Positions 22,401 through 34,400 of a stretch of 64,000 bases of DNA are shown here, piece after piece. Source of the DNA: Litoditis marina (lineage: Eukaryota; Nematoda; Chromadorea; Rhabditida; Rhabditidae); contig OZ038435.1 in NCBI GenBank assembly GCA_964036275.1, forward strand, positions 30,485,521-30,549,520. Direction: 5' to 3'. The position numbers and the translations under genes were made by a program. Within the stretch, counting starts at the first letter, position 1. Each line of letters opens with the position of its first letter. The notes beneath the pieces are model-generated. The model was not told where the DNA came from, ran no database searches, and saw only the letters and a program-made list of their open reading frames with translations.

Positions 22401-25400
22401 ACGTTGGAGTCTGTAGATTTTTCGAGGTTGGCATGCAGTTTTATGCTGGCACCCTCTATCTTTGCAGAAGTTAAATATCAAGCGGGCTCACATGTTAAAG
22501 GTGTTTTCTACGACAAGTTGTTCTATTTCGATAATTTGGCAATTCGTACGTGTATCTATTGGCATTTGGTAGTTTTACTGATGTGGGCATTTCTCAAATA
22601 CAAGATAATTTCTGCCAAATTTTTGATTGTCCTCTCACTTTTAGAGCGAAACCTTCGAAGCGCATTGGTAACGGAACCTCGAGCAAGAGAGACAAAGATG
22701 AAGAATCTTTGAGCGACAGTGATGCGACAACAGTACCTCTACAGTAATATTTCATTTCGTTTTATCATGTGTTTTTCATTCTTAGGCAGGGTTCATACTT
22801 TTTGCTGCCAACTCTGGCAGCAGCAGCAGCCGCTGCCAAGCATTTGGGCAGCGCTGCCGAAATGTTGTTGCTGCCGGAGTTGGCAGCATGAAATGGCGAC
22901 AAGAAAGTATGAACGCATTTTGCTGCCCAGATTTTCTGTTCTCAAAAATTTCATATTTAGATACTTAGTTTTTTTTATAATATTTTATAACCGTTTTCAT
23001 TATAATATTTTTTGAAAACTCCAGATGGATATAATTTTTAAAAACAATGAAAACAAAATATAATTTTTTAAAACACGATGGGACTAAATTTTATGACATT
23101 CGGCAGTAGTCTGTAGATATATTGAATTCTAGATTACAACGTTCATCTTTACTTTATGTCCCCACTCGATATGAAGTGGAACAAGTAATTTCTAGGTACT
23201 CACGCACGCGACGCGACAAAAGTTAGAAAAATCGAAATTATTATCGTAGCAGGCGGAGAAATGCTCATTTCACAACCGCAAGAGTGATTTGGGATAAATG
23301 TCCAATGTCCACTCGAAAAAGATCGATAAATTTGGGGCAAAGTGTAGGGCACAGCGGATTCTGGGCTTATGACTTATGAGAAAAATGTTTTGGTGGGACC
23401 TTTTCTATTCATCGAATGACCTAACCGGTAGGTAACCTAAAACTTAAATCCGGCTACCAAATAAACTAACGATAAAAACACATTTTACGTTAGAAAAACA
23501 GGTAACCGGTTTTTCATTTTCGGTTACCGACCGGTTACCCACTGAGGTAACCCAAAAAATAGGTTACCAAAAACCGGTTAGGTTACCAAAAAAACCGGTT
23601 ACATATAGAATTCACCATGACCTCCCCCTCCAAACGAATCGAGTGGACGACGACGACGATTCAGCTAAAACCGATTCAGCGTGCAAGGTAAATAGGAGAC
23701 TTTTCAGCTAACACGTTTAGAGTTACCGTTTTAAGCTCTGACTTTTCACGGTAGGAAAGTTTAGTTAATATTTTTAGCATTTTACACATGAACATTGCTT
23801 TTATTCAAACAGTTTCATACTTTACGTGAAAATGTTGGCAGTTTCAACCTGGACATGAGTTAATGAATCATATATGTGGTAATAGACCACGGGAATCGAA
23901 TATGGACATAATGTTAAAGGTGGTGGGGGGCTAAAGTATCATGGTGGCCAAAACGAGTACTTTCGAACCAAAATTTCGCGGATGGGGTAATCGATCATGA
24001 GAATTACAAATATCGATACGGGGTTAAAGGTGGTGGGGGGCTAAAGTATAAATCTTTCAAATTCATTCGTATTTTTTTTCTTCCATTAAAAAGTGCGCAG
24101 CGTAGTACCATTATCGCCCGGTGCTCGACGACCACCAACGCGAGGCCCCAGCGTACCAGACGATTTACAAGTGGACATAGTTGCGGACTTAAAAGCAGTA
24201 AAAGTTTGAATTTGAAAAAAATTATTTTTCGGAGCGGGTCACCTTTAACGTCAAGTCGATATTCGATTTCCCTACCGTTAACATCCTCTTCTCTGGAAGT
24301 TGGACCCCATACGAAGGAATTTGAATAATTTATACTTTAGCCCCCCATCACTTTTAACCCCGTATCGATATTCGTAATTCTCATGATCCCAATCCGCAAA
24401 ATTTTGGTTCGAAAATACTCGTTTTGGCCACCATGATACTATAGCCCCCCACCACCTTTAACCCCGTATCGATATTCGTAATTCTCCTGATCGATTACCC
24501 CATATCTGATTCATTAACCCATGTCCAGGTTCAAACTGCCAACATTTCCACGTAGAGGATGAAATTGTTAAAATAAAAACAATGTTCAGGTGTAAACTGC
24601 TAAAAATATCAACTAAACTTTCCTACCGTGCAAAAAAAACTTAAAAAAATGTTCGAAAATGAGTAAAAACAATGTTTCATGGATCAAAAGGAGTTGGCTA
24701 CATGTCATGCAGTTTGCTAGCGACCAAACTGCATTTGCTGCTCGAGTCGGCAGCAAATTGCTGCCGACTGCAACAAATGTCGCGTGAGTTGGCAGCAAAA
24801 AGTATGAACGCAGAGTTGGCAGCAGATTGTTGCTGCTTGCTACCGGCAGCAAGTTTTGCAGTCGGCAGCACGATCGATAATCACACTTTGCATGTTGCTG
24901 CTGCTGCTGCCAGAGTTGGCAGCAAAAAGTATGAACCCTGCCTCTTGTTTTCTTCACGTTGTATGTTTATAGCTCGAACTATACCGTTAGCGGCTTATAC
25001 GTGGTTCGGTTTGGTGACTATAATCTACATATATTTCAGGAGTACTTCTTCTAAGCGTTCTTGTGGCGGAAAGAAAAAGAAGCGGACTGTGAGAGAATCG
25101 TCTATCGAGGAGGAGAGCGGAGATTCTAGTGATGACAGTGCAGCTGAAAGGAACCGTAAAGAGAAGGCGCGCCCAAAGTGAGTAGTTCTATGTAATGAAA
25201 ATTAGCATCTTTAGAGACGTGGTCTAGAAGTTATTCACCTGATCTGTGTTTCATCGTGATTTTTTTAGTATTGAGTTTAAGGCAGAATGGCTCTTATTTC
25301 GTTTCGCTGTGTTTGTGCGTGGAATATCGCGCGGAGCGCGAAGCGCTCTGCGTGAGTTGTCTTTGGTTTGGCCATTGCGGACTCGTTTTTTTTCCTTTAA

Positions 25401-28400
25401 TCAACAAAAAGCTTCAAATATAATCTTTTTTTGAAAACTAAATGGAGAGAACGTTAGAGAATCAAGAATTGAACATTGTGTGAAAATTTCAGCCAAATCG
25501 GATTATTTTCGTCTGAGTTATGGTTTCGTGTCGTTGTTATGCTACAGGATCTGGCCCCTATTGGGTCAGAGCCTGAACACACCTAGGGTCCACGCGGTGT
25601 AGCGGTTTTATATTAGTTTAGTTTGTAAGGCACCTTGGACCCAACCTCAATTTATATAGGACAAAAGGCAGGGGCTTAACCCTGGACTGCCCTTCCCTGA
25701 GCGATAACAGAAGTCTTAGTTATATACTAATTCATATCAGACATGTTAATAACATCACTACAATAAAAGAGTAATACATAAACTACGGTTATTATTAGGA
25801 TCCAGACCAAGATAGATCCCAAAGAGACGAACCTATCTTGGCTGGTACAGGGAAGGGGAACTGGCGGGTTGACCCCGCCTCTCGCACTGATAGGACGTAT
25901 GGTCCCAAGCATTGCGAGAGGACAGACTCATGACACGCCACCCCTTTAAGTAGCAGACTCCCGACTGCATAAAGATAGAGAGAAAATAATAATTACGAAT
26001 GAAACTACTTGAAACTTGAGATAGAAAAGAGAGAGAGGGGAGTAAAACATGATCACAATATAGTGTATCGCAAATATATACAAATCCTCGACATAGCTGC
26101 AAGCCTGGCACTCCAACGCAGCACGGCATGACCTGGCGACCCGACTTTGTTCAATTTGACCTCAACCGCGGTACCTGCGGTGATGCATTGAATGGTTTGA
26201 GATCTGAAATTGGAACTAAAGTGATCAACCGAGAGCTGGAAAACTCGACATCTCGGGTTCCTGCACTGAGGAAACGTGATTTCTGCACATCTCGTCCTGA
26301 TTGGCACGGAGTAGGCGATGTCGGCTTTGTGACGTTTAGTGCAGGTTCCTGACATTTTCTCAATCGCCTTCAAAGTGGCTCGACGTGGTGGATTTCGGAA
26401 GAAAAAGTTCTGCATTTCGTGGCTTTCGGTCAGTGCGACGATTCGAGTAGATTCAAGGTAGTCCTACAATCCTCGAAGGCCTTCTCAATTTTCGATGTGG
26501 CTACGAGCTTGGCGTAGTCATTGCTGGTAGTGAACGGCAGGACACTCAAAGCGGACCTTCTTGTTCTCGGACCAAGTGAGTAGGCCTCTGGAGAAGCTGC
26601 ATGCGTTGATGAACATCCGGGGTTGTAGACAATGGAACTCCGAAGGATGGCGTAGCAATTCAACATCTGAAGATTCGACAGAATGCAGGATATGAAGTTC
26701 TCAGAAGATTCGTGGACGCGTACTGTTCTGGTGGAAATGCGACATGTTGCCGTCCACTCATGAGGCAAGGAAGAGTATCCGCGTGATGTTGGACTTTGGA
26801 ATCCGAGTTCATCTCATTTCATGCTCAAACAGCGAGGTGTTAGACGATGAGACCGCCGAATCTTGTAGATCTTGATGATTGTCACACTCGAAACTGTATC
26901 GACGATGATCGAGTAGCTCACGATTCCATCGAAAGACAGTTAACTTCCGATTGGTTGAACACGAGACAAATAAATATACATGACGAAAGAAACATTGCAA
27001 GTGCCGAACATGCACCGACTTCAAACATGAAACTGGAACCTAAGAGTATTGAAATCAATATCAGCAAATGTACCAGGCAAAACGAACTAGAAATCGCGCC
27101 TCCCGTTTGGAGTTATGTGAATCTAACGCGTATAAACTCAATAACGGATGGAATAAACTGAGAATAGCGAACAATTTCTTACCAATAATGTATGTATTGG
27201 GAATGGTCCCGTTTTGGTGGTAATAAACTGTTTGCTCTAGGGTCTAGATAGATGGAAGATTAGACGGCGGTGGGTTACAATGTATCACATGATGATTTAT
27301 GAGAGGTCAATGGGTCAGGATAAGGCAGCAGCATATGAATGGGAAATGTATACGGTATCCAAGAATTCAATATTTGCACTATGATTTTGATGGAAAATTG
27401 AATTATATATTAAATAAGTATTGGATTTTGGTATAATTTAGGCACATATTTGATATCTTGGATACGTAAAAAGTTAAATAGGAAAGGGACGACCGGTCTC
27501 TGAACCCTAACATCCCAAGTTCCTAGTATGTACAAAATATACACCGCCTCGTAACGAAGCGACGTGAAAGAATAAATATGAAATATACACTCTTTGAGCG
27601 AGTCTTCTGTTCAATGTTTCCAGAAAATTTCATTAACTGTGCAAAGTTGTTTAGGTGGAAATATAAATGTGCACAAGTTATAGAAACAGTCTGGAACAAA
27701 ACAACAGGCAGTCAACATTACATTAAAGATAAAAAGAAATGACTGGGGCGTATTAGACCACGTAGCTATTTTCCTACACATTCCTAGACTAGCGCAGCAG
27801 AGAGGAATTGGGTGGGTGGCAAACCGGACAGTCGTGCACGACGTCAACAAAATACTCACTGTGAAACACAAAGCTGCGAAAAAAATGTCACTTTTGCCAT
27901 ACAAAATCGAGGAATGGTGATTGGAACCCTCACTTGGTGAGTTATCCGGGACCTCCACTGTTATGCTACAGGATCTGGCCCCTATTGGGTCAGAGCCTGA
28001 ACACACCTAGGGTCCACGCGGTGTAGCGGTTTTATATTAGTTTAGTTTGTAAGGCACCTTGGACCCAACCTCAATTTATATAGGACAAAAGGCAGGGGCT
28101 TAACCCTGGACTGCCCTTCCCTGAGCGATAACAGAAGTCTTAGTTATATACTAATTCATATCAGACATGTTAATAACATCACTACAATAAAAGAGTAATA
28201 CATAAACTACGGTTATTATTAGGATCCAGACCAAGATAGATCCCAAAGAGACGAACCTATCTTGGCTGGTACAGGGAAGGGGAACTGGCGGGTTGACCCC
28301 GCCTCTCGCACTGATAGGACGTATGGTCCCAAGCATTGCGAGAGGACAGACTCATGACATCGTTGTTGAAAAGTTCCGCCGTAATTCGTCCCTCCTCCCT

Positions 28401-31400
28401 CGTCTCTCGTCCCTCACGGAATTCTGTCCGCATCGTAGTGCATGTGTGCTAGGGCAAAAGTTAGCTCGGGGCGCAAAACTTGGTTATCATTTAAATTCAT
28501 TGGCGCCAGGCGCGGGCGCCAATAGGCGCCAAAAAACGACAAAACACTAGTTGTCGTTAATTTAATTGTTTCAAATTAATAGAAGTTGAATATTATAGTG
28601 TTAATTGTGGATTTCAATTTGCTAAACTTGAATTTTTGTTCTGGCGCTCAAAACAGGCGGCAAATGGCGCCAAAACCGGAACACACGAAATCGTCAATAC
28701 AATCGTTTGAAATTTGCTTCATTCAATGATTAACATATGTAGTGTGAGCTGGTGGATCAAAAACTGAGAGATTTTGTTCTGTTTTGGCGCCAGACCCGTG
28801 CGCCAATTGGCGCTGAAACAAAAAACAAGTGAGTTTTAACATGAAGGCTTGTATATTGGTAATGATAATTATCACTACATTGCAAGTGAGTTGGCGTCTC
28901 AAACATTGTAAATTTGTCAATGGCGAGTCCCATTCCACTATCGGCGCCAGAAGTGGTGTACATGTTATATTCAATCAAAAGGTTTTCTTGGTTCAGTTGT
29001 CGATAGTCACAGAAACAATAATTTGTGTGATAATACAATACCAGCAAGTTCATGGTCTAAATTCGGCTTTTTGCACACAAAAACTGCCAAATAATATAGT
29101 AACAAGATCCGATTTACAAATTATATAAATTTACAAGAGATTTGATGTAGTGAGATCACAAGATCCACTCTGTGAATAGGCGAAGTTGGAAGACTACAGA
29201 TTGTACAAGTTGGAAGAGTACAACAAGCAAAAAGAGAACAATTAGTAAAAAGTGGGGGAACCAACAAATGTGTGAGTTGTGTTTGGTTTGACCTCTATAT
29301 CAGCAAAAAGTGAACGATACGAATTGATGTAATACTGTAGTAGAAGTATACTGCAAAAATAGAACAATACCAATGTTGCACAATGGTTCACAACGCACGC
29401 ATGACATGGTACACATGAAACACAAGCTTCGGCATTTTCTGAAATGTTATGCGGGCTTCGTGGACCGTTGTGCAACATTGGTATTGTTCTATTTTTGCAG
29501 TGTACTTCTACTACAGTATTACATCAACTCGTATCGTTCACTTTTTGCTGATATAGAGGTCGAACCAAACATAACTCACACATTTGTTGGTTCCCCCACT
29601 TTTTACTAATTCATGCTGTCTTTTCAGATATCCGAAGCATATGAATATTCTCATGCTTGGTGAGACGGGTGTCGGGAAGTCCACCTTCATCAATGGCCTC
29701 GTCAATTACTTGAAGTATGACTCTATGGATGAAGCTCTCGATGAAGGAGTTCAAGTTCTCATCAAGTCTTCGTTTACTCTGACGGACGATGATGTAAGTT
29801 CAATACTAAACGATACCGATAGGATGTTAGATGAATGTACACTTCAGGTCGGGCTCATACTTACGTCGCCTTATTACGCCCGCGTTGTTAGTGCAGAAAA
29901 TTATGATTTGCGATTGACGCCGGCGTAATGAGCCAACTAAATCGATACGCATGCTATTCATTGTTCCACGTCGACTTGAAACGCTCGATTCAAAAGCCCA
30001 TAATTTGAGAACCAAGCTGGCTGTAACTTCCTTTTGTTCATCTGCTCTTCCTGAATACCGTATTTGACCGTATACCGTATATTTAACTGGCAGAGCGTGT
30101 CTACCAATAATACGTGAAGCAGAGGATTACTCACGGGCATAGGTCTTACTCATTTTTGTCAGAACTGAGAATGGGTTTGGGTGCTTTAGAGAAGTTATTC
30201 AGAAGTTGCGGGGGGAGCGGAGATAGCAGTTTCCGTTCGCTGCGTTAGAAGTAGACATATACATAGCAGGAGGCGTGGATACTCAAATAGTTTATTGTTT
30301 CAGTTCATTACCAAGGAAATTGTTAGTGAGCCCACCGTTGAGGATGAACAGGGATTTGCGTCGAATGAAAGCATGAAGAAGGGTCAATCCGCAACACAGG
30401 TATCTTCTTTCCCACTCTGAACAGAAAACGAATAGGGTGTCTCCCAGTCCCAGTACGTTGATTCCACTGAAACATGAGCACTGGAGGGAGATAAGTACAA
30501 CTCCGTGTTTGGTTCATCGAATGATCGAATAGATCAAACGAAAATGAGAAGAATTGTGTAATATGTGAACTTAGTATGAACTGCAATGTTTATTCTACGC
30601 GTGTGTTGTCGAAGGAAGTATGAGGACGATTTTGTAATGTTTCATTCTTTCTGTGTTCATTTCTCTGTTTTAGGATCCCAAGTCATATGTTTTCCGCTGG
30701 ATGGACGAGGGAGAAGAGAAGTCAATTCGAATTATTGACACTCCCGGTATTGGTGACACCCGTGGATTGGACCAGGATAAGAAGAACTTTGAGAAGATTC
30801 TTTCCTTCATTGCGGACTTCAGGTACGTCGTGTATTTTTGCGCATGTGCTTCTAGTATATACTTGTGCATTTAGTGGGCGGTGCATTTGTTCGTAAATCA
30901 GGGAAGGGGTGTATTACTTATTCTCCCATAAAGTCTGAGAAAATGTTTTTAAATGCATTTTCCCATTTCTTCAATAGTTTTCAAAATATGATCTCTTCGT
31001 GCTTTTATCGGCATTATTCCAGTGAGCTGCATGCTGTGTGCATTCTGGTGAAGCCGAACGCCTCTCGTCTCACCCTCGCGTTTCGTTTCTGCATTGATGA
31101 ACTGTTGGTCCATCTTCACAAGTCGGCCAGCAAGAATATTCTATTCTGTTTCACCAATACCAGGGGAACCCTCTACAAACCGGGAGACACTTTGCCCACG
31201 TTGAAGGAGCATTTGGACAAGCTGAGAGACACAAGAGGAATCGAGATCCCGCTCAACATGTAAGTCTTCCTGTCACCGAGTTATCGTATTCACCAATCTT
31301 TCAAAAGAAAAAAATCACGGTGGGCGGTGTGTTTCTGAAGTCCAAAGATGAGCCTTAGCAAGTTTGGGATTTTTGTGATCAGGCACTTTTGTTAGAAAAA

Positions 31401-34400
31401 AAAATAACAAAAAAAACTTCGAACTCGATTGCTGTTTCTAATAATTCAAGCCGGGGCAGGTCAACTCCAACAGCATTCTGTCGTTCATTTCTGCTATATT
31501 TCAAGGTCAACTCTGTTCTCGTTTGACAATGAGAGTTTCCGTTTTCTGTGTGCGTGTGAGAAAGGTTTCCCCTTCTCTGATGTGGATAAGGACAATTTCA
31601 ATGGAAGCTGGACCAAGTCGGTGCAGGAATCACTCAGGTGAGCTGGACTCGTTTTGATTGAAGATGAAGTATTGATGTTCATGCTTTAATGATTGTTATG
31701 CTGTAATGTTCGATGGCACATGTCATATTTAATCGACACGAAATGTGGCCTTGTAAAATGGAATCATGGGTTGCACATTCAGGTGAAATTTCGAGAAACC
31801 CACACGAGTGAGCTTCTACAACAGTTTTTCAAAGGGTACACAACGTCACATGCACCTTGGGTTGACTTGACTTTTGGTGGTTACAAATTGTATTGGTCAT
31901 GTTCCCTCAGTTGCACCATCGGTTACAGATTGTTCGCGCGCATCACCGAGCTCCCTGTTCATTCTGTGGAGGACACGTTGTGTCTCAACAACACTCGAGC
32001 CGTTATTCTCACATTGGCCAGACCGTTGGCAGAAATCGCTAGAAATCAAATGATCAACAAACAACTGATTGAGGACAAGTTGGTAGAGGTAAGCAAGATA
32101 GCTTTTGGTATCCGATGGAATCCTCAGACGAATGAGATTCATTCATGTGAAAGTTAAATTCGAGAAAATAGTGTTCATTTTGGTGCTCTATGCTCTTGCG
32201 TTATATTTTTCTGCCAATGATATCGGCTACACTCGCTACATGTTTTCATGATTTATCCAGTGTTTGATTTCAGATCGAGAACCACATGAAGGAAGGGAAT
32301 GATCTCCGTGGAAAACTGAGCGTTGATCAGGTATATTCGTTACTTTCAATGGGTTCTTTTACAGAAAGTGTGTTTGCGCGTCGTAATAAGCATATACGAA
32401 GACTTCAACTTCGAGAGCTCGAATTTCAAATTTCACACAAAACGCATCCTCGATGTCGTACTTTTTTTTAGTGTAAAATGATGTTGGAACCATACTGGCT
32501 AGTCGTTTTGGTATAATTTCACGTGTATAAGCGGCATTTTTCGGATGACTCGTTCAAATATCGTGTATGGAAGCGGTTTTCAGAATTTTATCGTTTTGAA
32601 AGAAATTCGCGCCTCATCATTTTTCTCCCAGATTGTGATTCGTGCTGAGGAAATCGATTACCCACAAACGGTATGTACCGCAGCTGGTTGTGTGGAACAT
32701 CGTCGATTCAATGCTGACCCGAATGCCCCTATGCAGACTGTCTACAAGACAATCTGTCACGATCATTGTCATCTGGATGGAGTACAGGTACTGTTGTCAG
32801 CATTCGTAGTCCAGTCATACAGTAGCTGACTTTTGTGAACGGCCTTGTCTACTTTGGCGAGAGAAAAACGGTGTCGTAGTGCATGTGTGCTAGGGCAAAA
32901 GTTAGCTCGGGGCGCAAAATTTTTAAATTTGCGAAAGGAGTCGGCTGGTGTATTAGTTCAGTTCACAAACAGGACCTGGGACCTTGATTTGTTTCTACCA
33001 AGTTTTTTTTTTCAGTAAATGAGAAAATAATGTGTTAACATTTGAATATCAGGTTGAAAACTGTCCCAATCAAGAACTTCAAAAGTGCTGGGCCATGACT
33101 TCGAGTGGAGGCGCCACGTGCCGTATGTGTAGTTGTCAGTGGTCCACTCATATGCATCTCCGATACAAGTTGACTCAAACCATGGAAAAGGTTAGCTTTC
33201 ATTTTTGTGCAGGTCTGAATTAATTACAGTCAACATATTTCAATAATCGTCCAAAGAAACACTATTAGACACTGGATGTAGCTTAATTCTCTTATTATTG
33301 CATATTCTTGAACCTCCAATCCAAGACGTGTAACATTCAATGATAACCGCTTTTTCATAACCTTAGCTGCCTTAGTTCCATAACCTTAGCTGCCTCAATA
33401 TGAGGAATTTAGCCATATATAATATATTATCATGTATTTTCAAATGGTTCTTTTTGTTTCACGAGCACAATATCATCTCAAGTATGTAGTCATCATTCGT
33501 GATTTGTTTTGCGGCTATCTCATTCATTCGCATCTCAGGTAACTGATCCTACTGTTGCGGCAAGTATTGCAAACAAGGACGATCAGGTGAAAACGGCTAA
33601 GCTGTTTCTGAAAGCTGCACGAGAGAAGGTAATGTACAATATAATTGTGCTTAAATTAGTCGAATTGTATTTTAGTGAAGGTCGCACCTGATTAGAAAGG
33701 ATTCACGATTGGTAAGTTTTGAGTATTATTCCCTGCTTTGCGTATGGTAACGTCGAATAGAGTACATTTCTTAATACTAATTTATTTTAGAAGTTATTCG
33801 TATTCTTCTTATTTTTTCTTTATACCCAGCTTTTAGGTGGAGGAATTGAAGAAGGAGTCCGAGAGGATCACCAAGATTTGTGCCGAGTTCGCTGCTTTTC
33901 TGGCCAAGCACTCTATCCTGCCCTACAACGATTCCTATCGCCAGTATATCGATCATCTCATCAAGGAGGAGGTCAGTATTATCAAGAGGTCTGAACATGC
34001 AAATTGGCACGGATACACAAATTCGAAGTATCCTCCTCCAGAGATGAACGCTTGTCTTTCTGTGTGAATGAAGTCTGAAAATTTGAGCCGGTTCCTTCCC
34101 AAAAACAGTAGTAACTGGGACGTATTTCAGCGCGAAAAGGTTGCAGCTGGTGGCCCGGATGCTGTTCTCCGCGAAATGGAACGGTATAAGGACGAGTATG
34201 AGCAACAGGTATGATTTTGCAGCAATTTAATAGTTTTCCTAGGTGACCGTGTTAACGAAGCTCTGAAAGATTTATATTGGATTAGATTAGAATTTTCTGT
34301 CAAATATCCGGTTGATAAGTTATTATTACGATTACCAGATTGCAGAAATAGGGTGTCAGCGTGTCAGAGAGTAGGTCGCAGATAAGTGGGATCATTTCGA

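Larger units (their letters stand above)
25535..28359 (-). mobile_element. LTR retrotransposon, non-autonomous, recent insertion
   Basis: LTRs at 25535-25935 and 27959-28359 are both 401 bp and look identical by eye, with TGT..ACA ends. The 4-bp target duplication TCGT flanks the element (25531-25534 and 28360-28363). Orientation is minus: a purine tract AAAGGGGTGGCG precedes the TGTCATG end of the 25.5-kb LTR, and TGGAGGTCCCGGATAA, a possible primer binding site, follows the other LTR. The 2.0-kb interior has only short frames and no recognisable gag, protease, reverse transcriptase or integrase. It sits in a gene B intron. Confidence 0.85.

Noticed and set aside
22125..22712. 195-codon plus-strand frame
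   Set aside because: Only 22285-22426 of it is coding as an exon; the rest is intron read-through.
25936..27958. LTR element interior frames (26053-26415, 26430-26768, 26847-27161) as gag or pol
   Set aside because: No conserved protease, reverse transcriptase, RNase H or integrase motif could be seen in any frame.
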